In this document: in pieces, positions 8,729 through 15,430 of the stretch | How positions within the stretch are numbered: the stretch's first letter is position 1 | Layout: every line of letters begins with the position of its first letter | NCBI GenBank assembly: GCA_900549375.1 | Contig: URNY01000035.1 | Span: 1-19,636, forward strand | DNA from: an uncultured Bacteroidales bacterium | Lineage (GTDB): Bacteria; Bacteroidota; Bacteroidia; Bacteroidales; Muribaculaceae | Direction: 5' to 3' | Length of the DNA stretch: 19,636 nt | Position numbers and translations under genes: made by a program | The notes under the pieces: generated by a model | Seen by the model: only the letters and a program-made list of their open reading frames with translations | Told to the model about the DNA's origin: nothing | Databases searched by the model: none

Positions 8729-9742
8729 TTATTGCTTCAGTTCTACAACGCGGGGATTCATGTGGTAGGGGAGAATTCCGGTCTTGGAAATTATCTTCTG
8801 CCCTACGAATCCGGTGACGAATGTATAGAAACTATGAAGCACTGTCGAATTGGATGCGGTCGAAATCATGTATACCTTGCGGAAAAGTGGATATTCTCCG
8901 GAATTGATGTAGACCTGATAGGGCTTATAGGCCGTCGGGTCGAAATCGTTTTTCTCCGTAGGGTTGCTTACTTTCACCACATTCACCTCGGTTGTGAGGT
9001 TCGTGGCAATAGTATCTGTGGTGTTGGCATAATCCTTGTTGCGCTGATCCACGGGCACTTTGCGGGCGAGGCTGAGGTCATCTCCAAGCCAGCTGACACT
9101 TATTATTCCGAGTGCGTCGGGGTCATTTTTCACAACATCGAATACCTGACTGTTGTTTTTCTGCGCGAAAGCATTCGGATTGTCGGAAATCTTGCGGCCG
9201 TCTTTCAAGAACTGCTCGCGCATGTAGCTGACTGTGGAGGAGCCTGCGTTGTCGAACACGAGTTTTATCGTTGTGGTGTCGTTGCCGGCGAGCTGGCTCC
9301 ATTTGGTGATCCTGCCGTTTAGTATATCGCCTATCTCAGTCATTGAGAGAGATGTGACGCGGTTGTCTTTGTTGGTGATCAGTGCTACGGCATCGACAGC
9401 TATACAATGGGTGCGGACCACGCGTTTGAATTTCTTCTTCATGTATTCCCTCTGCTCTTTGGTGAGCTCATGGGTCACGATGACAGCCTGGGTGCCGTCG
9501 GCCATGAGCGTGTCAATGGCCTCCTGCTCACTGACGTAGAAGGGAATTATGGAGGCTTCGGGATATGAATACTCGAAAACCTCGATTTCTTCGTCAAGAA
9601 TATTCTTGAAACCGTCGTCGCAGAAAATAGTGGCGCTTCCTTTGGCGTATTCGCCGCGTTTCACTTTTGTACACGAAACAGCTCCCAGCACGCAGAGCGC
9701 CGAGAGCAAAAGAGCTATTAAATTCCGTCTTTTTGCAAACAT
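8729..9742 (-). CDS. PstS-like periplasmic substrate-binding lipoprotein
   Basis: Periplasmic binding-protein fold of the phosphate-binding (PstS-like) group. Residues 1-24 are a lipoprotein signal with lipobox LGAVSC, so C24 would be lipidated. Family-like segments are VTSLSMTEIGDILNGRITKW (typical PstS 'interpretation' block), DNAGSSTVSYMREQF (the Ser/Gly/Thr-rich anion-binding loop, comparable to SGT in PstS) and SKTGILPYHMNPRVV near the C-terminus. The 337-residue length is usual. No pstC, pstA, pstB or phoU lies nearby; the gene instead follows a 71-residue membrane protein and the ExbB/ExbD/TonB cluster. Ligand identity is therefore open: phosphate is plausible but not shown. The start gives a proper signal peptide (FAKRRNLIALLLSALC). 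Confidence 0.88.
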   Translation of the reverse strand: MFAKRRNLIALLLSALCVLGAVSCTKVKRGEYAKGSATIFCDDGFKNILDEEIEVFEYSYPEASIIPFYVSEQEAIDTLMADGTQAVIVTHELTKEQREYMKKKFKRVVRTHCIAVDAVALITNKDNRVTSLSMTEIGDILNGRITKWSQLAGNDTTTIKLVFDNAGSSTVSYMREQFLKDGRKISDNPNAFAQKNNSQVFDVVKNDPDALGIISVSWLGDDLSLARKVPVDQRNKDYANTTDTIATNLTTEVNVVKVSNPTEKNDFDPTAYKPYQVYINSGEYPLFRKVYMISTASNSTVLHSFYTFVTGFVGQKIISKTGILPYHMNPRVVELKQ

Positions 9743-9780
9743 AGCTGTTTTGTCTAATCTATGTATTGAATCGGTTAATG

Positions 9781-9996
9781 TCAGTTTATACCCTTATAGA
9801 GGCGATATCCGCGGAAGATGCCGTAAGCTATGAGGATTCCGCCGATAACATAGCTGACCGTTGTGTTGACGATATCGAACACATTGAATATAAATAGCAG
9901 ACCTACGCCTAAATAGACGAGAATCATCAGGATTCCGAATGCCAGACGTGCGCCTTTGGGCGCGCCGGGACGGTTTTCATTATCGTAACCACTCAT
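9781..9996 (-). CDS. Small two-helix membrane protein, function unknown
   Basis: 71 residues. A short polar N-terminus (SGYDNENRPGAPKG) is followed by two hydrophobic helices, about 17-38 and 46-63, ending in a basic tail (RGYRLYKGIN). The hairpin topology would place both ends on the same membrane side, probably cytoplasmic by the positive-inside rule. I recognise no named family. It lies 38 bases upstream of the PstS-like gene, with no hairpin between them, and about 214 bases after tonB, beyond the tonB terminator. It may therefore be co-transcribed with the PstS-like lipoprotein. Signal, codon use and position support a real gene. Confidence 0.75.
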   Translation of the reverse strand: MSGYDNENRPGAPKGARLAFGILMILVYLGVGLLFIFNVFDIVNTTVSYVIGGILIAYGIFRGYRLYKGIN

Positions 9997-10150
9997 AATT
10001 ATAATTTTTAGATGTTTCTAATTTTTTAACAATTAATATAACTCTAAGTTCAAAAAAATATTGGATTTCCCCGGAAGTTTCTCGCTTTTGGCGCAATAAA
10101 CGCGAGTTTCATTCTTCGGGGAGTAGTGAAAACTGAGAGATATTTAAACA

Positions 10151-10180
10151 GAGAGAGCGTGGAATTTTCCACGCTCTCTC
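10151..10180 (-). terminator. Hairpin ending the exbB-exbD-exbD-tonB operon
   Basis: Strong stem GAGAGAGCGTGGAA (10151-10164) with TTCCACGCTCTCTC (10167-10180); a few apical A-T pairs must open to form the loop. It lies about 30 bases past the tonB stop. Downstream on the minus strand the T-run is short (TGTTTAAAT), so termination may be partial or assisted. Confidence 0.6.
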
Positions 10181-10209
10181 TCTGTTTATAAGGTATAATT
10201 GAAATCGGA

Positions 10210-11079
10210 TCAATTGTTGAGTCGGAACACGACAGGAAGGTTGAAGTAGCTTCGTACGGCTACACCATTGTTCTTGCCGGGCTGCCATTTAGGCATCTTG
10301 CGGACGATACGCAGAGCCTCGCGGTCGAGGTCTTTGTCCACACCCTTGAGGATAGTGGCGTTGGCTACAGTACCGTCTTTTTCAACAACGAATTTAACAA
10401 CGACTCTACCGGAAACATCGTTTTGAGCTGCTGTCTCGGGGTAGCGGAGGTTATTCGAGAGCCATTTGGCGAGGGCAGAGTTACCGCCGGGGAATTCAGC
10501 GGGCTGCTCAACAGCCACGAAAATCTCCTCCTCTTTGGGTTTAGCCTCGGGTTCGGGCTCTTTAACTATCACCTGTTCCTGAACTGCCTTGAACTTATCG
10601 GCGTCGTCGCTACCTTCCTGAGTTACGACACCGCGGGCGGTGTTGTCCTCTTTCTGGGTATCCATATCCATCACTTCGTTTTTCACCTTGTCGGCATCGA
10701 CGATAGCGATCTGTGTTACCTGGACGGTTGCGAGCACCTCTTCGGGCACTTCGATTTCGGGTTGTTCAAATTTCTGTTCTTCGACCTCGGGTTCCTCGGG
10801 TGTTTCCTCAGCCTCCTGAGCGAGCTGAGCAGCCATCATCTTCTCGCGCTGTTCCTGAAGGGCGATAGCCTCCTGCTCGGCGCGGTAGTCAGACCATTTG
10901 CTCAGAGCGATTATGAGGATGAAAACCACCACCAGTCCGATCAAGGTATAGAGCACGGCCATATTGTGGCGTTTGTCGCTCTGCTTGCGAAGCTGATATG
11001 CACCAAAGTCTTTGTTTTTATCCGCAAAGACGAGGTTGCGCCAGTCGGATGAGGTCAGATCTATATTTCTATTAGCCAT
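10210..11079 (-). CDS. tonB: Energy transducer TonB
   Basis: Links the ExbB/ExbD motor in the inner membrane to TonB-dependent outer-membrane transporters. The 289 residues comprise a cytoplasmic N-terminus of about 40 residues with the Bacteroidota-type block NKDFGAYQLRK, one membrane helix at 41-60, a long acidic and glutamine-rich periplasmic linker (about 65-190), and a TonB C-terminal domain at about 195-289. That domain shows PAEFPGGNSALAKWLSNNLRYP, GRVVVKFVVEKDGTV and the closing MPKWQPGKNNGVAVRSYFNLPVVF. The linker is Glu-rich rather than Pro-Lys-rich as in enterobacteria. The gene starts 40 bases after the second exbD and ends at a hairpin. Identification is secure; the partner transporter is not in the window. 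Confidence 0.95.
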   Translation of the reverse strand: MANRNIDLTSSDWRNLVFADKNKDFGAYQLRKQSDKRHNMAVLYTLIGLVVVFILIIALSKWSDYRAEQEAIALQEQREKMMAAQLAQEAEETPEEPEVEEQKFEQPEIEVPEEVLATVQVTQIAIVDADKVKNEVMDMDTQKEDNTARGVVTQEGSDDADKFKAVQEQVIVKEPEPEAKPKEEEIFVAVEQPAEFPGGNSALAKWLSNNLRYPETAAQNDVSGRVVVKFVVEKDGTVANATILKGVDKDLDREALRIVRKMPKWQPGKNNGVAVRSYFNLPVVFRLNN

Positions 11080-11119
11080 TTTTTCGTTTGCTTTAAGTAA
11101 TTAATAAATCTAACTCACA

Positions 11120-11899
11120 TCATTTATGGTGATTGTTCTGATAATCGATTACCAAAAGAGAATCAGCCTTAGTCATGTTATCAATCTGATATTTTGAAAT
11201 CGAGTTGATCTGCATCTCGTCGAGCACCGACACGAGGCTTCCGAAGGATGCCTGCGGGGTAGATTTGATGATGATAACCGGTTTCTTCAGATTTTCATCT
11301 TTCCTGACTTTCGAAGCTGCTTCATCATAAGCTGCCTGAGCCTGTTCGCGACCATCTTTGGTTTCGAGGCTTCCGAAGCCGCCGTTGGCGTATTTCTCTT
11401 TCAGCTTATTGATTTCGGTGAGTACATCCTTGTTGCGTTTCTGGATAATGTCGCGGATGCCGCGGGCTTTTCCGGATTTTTCATCGTTAGCAAGGAATTC
11501 GGATTCCTGAAGGTTGTTGTTTTCCGAGAGCACTGATCCTCCGGGGCCGATAATACCGGCGTCACCGCCAGGCTTTCCGAAGTAATAGTAGATGATAGGA
11601 ACAACTTTACCGTTCACTGTGTCCACATCGAATGATCCAACCTTACGTTTGGCGTCGAGAATGATTGTAACGGCGTCGTCGGCCGAGGCCTGCGACATGT
11701 TTTCCTCATTCTGCACTTTTTCGTTCGAAGGGAGCGCGATAGTCAAAGTCTGCGATTTGATCATGGTCGTACAGAGCATGAAGAATGTTATAAGCAACAT
11801 GTTCATGTCGACCATAGGCGTGAAATCCACGCGGATCGTCATTTTCTTCTGGTGGTTTTTACCTTTTCCACCACCATTGTTTTGTTGAACTTCTGCCAT
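11120..11899 (-). CDS. exbD: ExbD-family proton-channel subunit, long form (second copy)
   Basis: Inner-membrane motor protein of the ExbD/TolR family. A cytoplasmic N-terminus rich in Gln, Asn and Gly precedes a single membrane helix (about 30-48, DFTPMVDMNMLLITFFMLCT) carrying the conserved ion-path aspartate, D31. The C-terminal periplasmic domain (about 205-255, KPVIIIKSTPQASFGSLVSVLDEM) resembles the ExbD fold. Between them is an insert of about 130 residues, including a charged region around 140-200, so the protein is 259 residues against about 140 in E. coli ExbD. It follows the other exbD by 4 bases and precedes tonB by 40. Long ExbD proteins are common in Bacteroidota, and the insert has no recognised function. 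Confidence 0.92.
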   Translation of the reverse strand: MAEVQQNNGGGKGKNHQKKMTIRVDFTPMVDMNMLLITFFMLCTTMIKSQTLTIALPSNEKVQNEENMSQASADDAVTIILDAKRKVGSFDVDTVNGKVVPIIYYYFGKPGGDAGIIGPGGSVLSENNNLQESEFLANDEKSGKARGIRDIIQKRNKDVLTEINKLKEKYANGGFGSLETKDGREQAQAAYDEAASKVRKDENLKKPVIIIKSTPQASFGSLVSVLDEMQINSISKYQIDNMTKADSLLVIDYQNNHHK

Positions 11900-11903
11900 A
11901 ATA

Positions 11904-12629
11904 TTATTCTTCAGCTCCTTTAAGAGCAGTCAATAACGTAAACTTGTTCATGTGGATTGTCTGGAGGTTATCCATCACCATGTGCACGATGTCGAATGCC
12001 GTGTTCTGGTCGGCCTTGATGGCCACACCGGTGCCGTCTTTGATTTTATCGGCGAGATTGGCGTTTTCAGTCTGGCGCATGGCCTTCATCCACATCTGGA
12101 ATTCATTAGGTTTGTTTTCATCCTGATTCCAGGACACCGGGATGCCGGTGACGTGGTTCGGATTCTCATCCTCGCCGGAGAGCCATTTGCCCATTTTGGT
12201 CTGGCCTTCCGATTCGTTGGCGAGGTTAAGGAATTCGCCCATCTGATTGAGAGGAACTCCGAAAGAACCGAGCTTGCTGAAAGTGTACTTCTGCTCGGGA
12301 GTGAAGCTGATCTTGTTCTTATGCGACTCGTTGTAGATTTCGCTCACTTTGTCAAGAAGCGCTACCTTCATCTTCTCATTGCTCCAATTGGATGAGGTAT
12401 CGTTGTTCATAGTGAGCCAAACTTTGCCTTCCGGACTGAGGAGCACTTGCACGAAGTTAGTTTCCTGCACTTTTTCGGTTGAAACCGAAGGCGGGGTGAT
12501 AACGGTAGTGGGCTCCTTCTGGAGGAAGGTGGAAGTCAACATGAAGAAGGTAAGCAAAAGCACGGTCACATCACTCATCGCGGTCATGTCGATGAATGTG
12601 CTTTTTCTTGCAATTTTTACTCTTCCCAT
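11904..12629 (-). CDS. exbD: ExbD-family proton-channel subunit, long form (first copy)
   Basis: Second ExbD/TolR-type protein of the operon, 241 residues. The basic N-terminus (MGRVKIARKS) precedes a membrane helix at about 16-36 with TAMSDVTVLLLTFFML, where D20 is the conserved protonatable aspartate. A periplasmic insert of about 130 residues (about 65-190) leads to a C-terminal segment GVAIKADQNTAFDIVHMVMDNLQTIHMNKFTLLTAL that matches ExbD. It lies 57 bases after exbB and 4 bases before the other exbD. The two ExbD copies differ strongly outside the helix, so they are probably non-redundant partners that could form mixed ExbD pairs inside the ExbB pentamer; this is inference. Confidence 0.92.
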   Translation of the reverse strand: MGRVKIARKSTFIDMTAMSDVTVLLLTFFMLTSTFLQKEPTTVITPPSVSTEKVQETNFVQVLLSPEGKVWLTMNNDTSSNWSNEKMKVALLDKVSEIYNESHKNKISFTPEQKYTFSKLGSFGVPLNQMGEFLNLANESEGQTKMGKWLSGEDENPNHVTGIPVSWNQDENKPNEFQMWMKAMRQTENANLADKIKDGTGVAIKADQNTAFDIVHMVMDNLQTIHMNKFTLLTALKGAEE

Positions 12630-12686
12630 ATTAGCTATAAACTTAATTCGGTTTTGTTAAAGTTAGTTGTGTATCTCCGTACGGGA

Positions 12687-13547
12687 TTACTTGTGTGTAG
12701 CAGCGAAAGTAGCTACGATGGAGAAACCGATTTCGTCGATAGCGTAGGTAAGGTTGTCGATCTTGTTGGTGAAGAAGTTGTAGGAAATTACAGCGAAAGC
12801 ACCGGTTGCGATACCGAAGGCGGTGTTCACAAGGGCCTCGGAGATACCTGTCGAGAGCTCTGTGGAGTCGGGAGAACCGGAAGCTGCAAGAGCCTGGAAG
12901 GATTTGATCATACCCATAACGGTTCCGAGAAGACCGACGAGAGTACCGAGAGTGGTGAGAGTCGCGATGATGGGAAGGTTCTGGGAAAGACCGGGCATTT
13001 CGAGAGCCGTAGCCTCTTCAACCTCGTTGCGGAGAGTTGTGAGTTTCTGCTCTTTGCTCAGAGTTGTGTTCTCGTCCATCTCTTTGTAGCGAACCAGAGT
13101 GTTGTAAACTACGGAAGCAACGGAACCTTTCTGGTTTTTGCAACGCTGCATGGCTGCGTCGATTTTGTTGGCTGCGAGGTCAGCCTTGATGTCGGCAACG
13201 AATTTAGTTGTGTTACCTTTGCCGGAAGCAGAGCTGATAGCAATCCAACGCTCGATGGAGAGCACGATAACTGTGAGAAGAAGGGTCATCAGGATAGGCA
13301 CGATGAAGCCGCCTTTGTAAACCGTTCCGGCGAGGTTGAGGGGATGGCCGTCGGTTGTGCCGCCTTCGAAGTTGCCGGAGTAGCCCATACCGAAGAGGAA
13401 GATGCAGACAGCTGCCGCTGCGCATGCGAGAATTACGAGGAATGCATTGCGGATACCGCGGATGTTGCTGATTTTTTCCTCTTTTTTAACTTTTGCAGAA
13501 ACAGTTGCTGCTGCCGGCTTGGGCGCCATAGGTTTCTGAGATTCCAT
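12687..13547 (-). CDS. exbB: ExbB/TolQ/MotA-type proton channel protein
   Basis: Inner-membrane ion-channel subunit that, with ExbD, energises TonB. The 286 residues have a cytoplasmic tail rich in Lys, Pro and Ala, a first hydrophobic helix at about 34-54, a short loop, and a MotA/TolQ/ExbB core: helix about 79-98, cytoplasmic domain about 100-185, and two helices at about 191-217 (TTLGTLVGLLGTVMGMIKSF) and 236-259 (EALVNTAFGIATGAFAVISY). The last two carry the family's conserved Gly and Thr. It heads the exbB-exbD-exbD-tonB operon, 57 bases before the next gene. The long leader upstream carries a promoter candidate. It has one extra N-terminal helix compared with E. coli ExbB. Confidence 0.95.
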   Translation of the reverse strand: MESQKPMAPKPAAATVSAKVKKEEKISNIRGIRNAFLVILACAAAAVCIFLFGMGYSGNFEGGTTDGHPLNLAGTVYKGGFIVPILMTLLLTVIVLSIERWIAISSASGKGNTTKFVADIKADLAANKIDAAMQRCKNQKGSVASVVYNTLVRYKEMDENTTLSKEQKLTTLRNEVEEATALEMPGLSQNLPIIATLTTLGTLVGLLGTVMGMIKSFQALAASGSPDSTELSTGISEALVNTAFGIATGAFAVISYNFFTNKIDNLTYAIDEIGFSIVATFAATHK

Positions 13548-13719
13548 AATCGTTCTAAATTTTAATTGTTTTGTTTAATTGAATGAATATTTTTAAGATT
13601 TTTTTCTGTATGAATGTCCCGGGAGGAGGGTCTGATGTCAGGTTCTTTCAGGGACGAAGGCGGTGTTTTTTATAATTTTTTCATGGCGGCGGTGTCGGCG
13701 CCTTTATTTGTCGACATTG

Positions 13720-13750
13720 CAAAATTACAATATATTTTGAAATAATCAAC
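13720..13750 (-). promoter_or_regulatory. Promoter candidate for the exbB operon
   Basis: On the minus strand, TAATTTTG (13727-13720) matches the Bacteroidota -7 box exactly. GTTG (13750-13747) matches the -33 TTTG at three of four bases with a 19-base spacer. Transcription would start near 13712, leaving a leader of about 165 bases before exbB. Confidence 0.5.
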
Positions 13751-13875
13751 ATGCCATTTAAAAAAAATGACACAATTGCGCGGCTAATTTATTTTTATTA
13801 AGCAAATTCGATTTGTAATTCTGTTTTTAAACATAAATTTGCAATTTATTTTGATGATTCCGTGGAAAAATGAGG

Positions 13876-13907
13876 GCGGCGCGAGGGAAAGAATTCCTTC
13901 GCGCCGC
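13876..13907 (-). terminator. Terminator after pgk
   Basis: Stem of about 14 bp, GCGGCGCGA(G)GGAA-type arms at 13876-13889 and 13894-13907 with a 4-base loop and one G-U pair. On the minus strand it is followed after five bases by TTTTT. It lies about 35 bases past the pgk stop. Confidence 0.75.
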
Positions 13908-13941
13908 GCTTAATTATATTCTTTTTTAGGGTGTGAAGCTA

Positions 13942-15192
13942 TCAGTCTTCCACTGCTGCTACGCCCGGGAGAGTCTTGCCTTCGATGGCTTCGAGCAATG
14001 CTCCGCCTCCGGTAGATACATAGGATACACTGTCGGCAAGTCCGAACTTGTTGACGCAAGCCACGGAGTCGCCGCCGCCGACGAGCGAGAAGGCCCCGTC
14101 CTTGGTTGCTTCAACGATTGCCTCTGCGATAGCCTTGGAGCCTTTGGTGAAGTTGTCGAATTCGAACACTCCTGCGGGGCCGTTCCAGAGGATTGTTTTG
14201 GCGGGAAGAATAACCTTGCGGAATTCAGCCACGGAGTCGGGACCTGCATCCATTCCTTCCCATCCGTCGGGGATGTTCATAACGGAGCAAACCTGAGTGT
14301 CGGCGTCGTTGCTGAATTTGTCGGCTGCAACGGTATCGGTTCCGAGCACGAGGTTGACGCCTTTCTCTTTTGCCTTTTTAAGGATATCGAGTGCGAGGTC
14401 GAGTTTGTCGTCTTCGCAGATAGAGTTGCCGATCTTCCCTCCCTGAGCTTTGGCGAATGTGAAAGTCATGCCGCCGCAGAGAATAAGGTTGTCGACCTTA
14501 TCCATAAGGTTCTCGATGATTCCGATTTTTGTGGAAACTTTCGAGCCGCCCATGATGGCAGTGAAAGGACGTTTGATATCTTTGAGGATATTGTCGACTG
14601 CTTTTACCTCTTTCTCCATGAGGAAGCCGAGCATTTTATCCTGCTTGTCGAAATAGTCGGCGATCACAGCTGTGGATGCGTGGCGGCGGTGTGCGGTTCC
14701 GAAAGCGTCGTTCACGTAAACATCGGCATAGCTTGCGAGAGTCTTCGCGAATTCCTTCTGCCTTTCTTTCATCTCTTTCTTGGCAGCATCGTAGCCGGGG
14801 TCGTTCTTGTCGATGCCTACCGGTTTGCCTTCTTCTTCGGGATAGAAACGGAGGTTCTCGAGCAGGAGCACTTCTCCGGGTTTGAGCTCTTTGGCGGCTT
14901 CCTGAGCCTTCATGCAGTCGGGAGCGAATTTCACGTCAGTTCCAAGAGCTTTGGCAACGGCGTCGCGGATCTGAAGGAGGCTCATCTTGGGATTCACCTT
15001 ACCTTTGGGTTTGCCCATGTGCGACATGAGGATGAGGCTTCCACCGTCGGCCAGGATTTTCTTAAGAGTGGGGAGAGCACCGCGGATACGGGTATCGTCG
15101 GTGATGTGACCGTTTTCATCGAGGGGTACATTGAAGTCTACCCTGACGATGGCTTTTTTGCCTTTGAAATTGTAATTTTCGATTTTAGCCAT
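13942..15192 (-). CDS. pgk: Phosphoglycerate kinase
   Basis: Cytosolic glycolytic enzyme that transfers phosphate from 1,3-bisphosphoglycerate to ADP. I place the start at 15192 (MAKIENYNFKGKK), which gives 416 residues, the usual length, and aligns with known N-termini. An in-frame ATG at 15282 would add 30 unrelated residues and lie across the promoter region. Motifs: RVDFNVPLD at 17-25, HMGKPKG, LLLENLRFYPEEE, NDAFGTAHRRHAST, GGSKVSTKI, WNGPAGVFEFDNF and the C-terminal GGGDS and STGGGALLEAIEGKTLPGV. It is a single gene ended by a strong hairpin. It diverges from the sugar kinase-RapZ fusion gene and the two share a symmetric promoter region. A long open frame lies opposite it and is a shadow. 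Confidence 0.97.
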   Translation of the reverse strand: MAKIENYNFKGKKAIVRVDFNVPLDENGHITDDTRIRGALPTLKKILADGGSLILMSHMGKPKGKVNPKMSLLQIRDAVAKALGTDVKFAPDCMKAQEAAKELKPGEVLLLENLRFYPEEEGKPVGIDKNDPGYDAAKKEMKERQKEFAKTLASYADVYVNDAFGTAHRRHASTAVIADYFDKQDKMLGFLMEKEVKAVDNILKDIKRPFTAIMGGSKVSTKIGIIENLMDKVDNLILCGGMTFTFAKAQGGKIGNSICEDDKLDLALDILKKAKEKGVNLVLGTDTVAADKFSNDADTQVCSVMNIPDGWEGMDAGPDSVAEFRKVILPAKTILWNGPAGVFEFDNFTKGSKAIAEAIVEATKDGAFSLVGGGDSVACVNKFGLADSVSYVSTGGGALLEAIEGKTLPGVAAVED

Positions 15193-15282
15193 TTCTTTAT
15201 AAATTGGGTTATTGAATTTGTCTTTAAATAAAATACGCGGAGGGTTTCCTGTAGCGATTTGACCTTGAATCAGCCAATTCAC

Positions 15283-15332
15283 GCAAAATTAATAATTTTT
15301 CTGCAAATTCAGATATGAATTATTAATTTTGC
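15283..15332. promoter_or_regulatory. Divergent symmetric promoter region, pgk and fusion gene
   Basis: A perfect 15-bp inverted repeat (GCAAAATTAATAATT at 15283-15297 and its reverse complement at 15318-15332) with a 20-base spacer. Each arm contains a perfect Bacteroidota -7 box TAATTTTG: 15291-15284 on the minus strand toward pgk, and 15324-15331 on the plus strand toward the fusion gene. On the plus strand TCTG at 15300-15303 lies 20 bases upstream as an imperfect -33 box. The pgk direction has no clear -33 box. Confidence 0.55.
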
Positions 15333-15430
15333 CGTATGAACCCGATTTTTGAAGGGTGTCAATATGTCTATAAAAGCTCAGGACGTATCATCTATTTCTA
15401 ACGAGAACAGAGTCTTAATGTTGACATAAA

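Larger units (their letters stand above)
13548..13941. other. 394-bp intergenic region between exbB and pgk
   Basis: No supported gene. From the pgk side it holds the pgk terminator hairpin (13876-13907), an AT-rich stretch, the exbB promoter candidate (13720-13750) and a GC-richer leader. In that leader GTCCC (13616-13620) and GGGAC (13651-13655) could pair. I do not recognise a known riboswitch there. Confidence 0.7.

Noticed and set aside
12654..13565. A 303-codon open frame on the plus strand opposite exbB
   Set aside because: Composition (Cys-, Glu-, Ser-rich) and full overlap with exbB mark it as an antisense shadow.
13831..13856. Further TAnnTTTG-like words on the plus strand between exbB and pgk
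   Set aside because: The region is AT-rich and no plus-strand gene follows, so these are probably chance matches.
13933..15231. A 432-codon open frame on the plus strand opposite pgk
   Set aside because: It is an antisense shadow of the pgk reading frame. Its product is Phe-, Cys-, Val- and His-rich with no recognisable motif, while the minus-strand product has every PGK signature.
15193..15282. Upstream in-frame start for pgk
   Set aside because: The extension has no counterpart in PGK proteins and would begin right beside the predicted -7 box (15284-15291).
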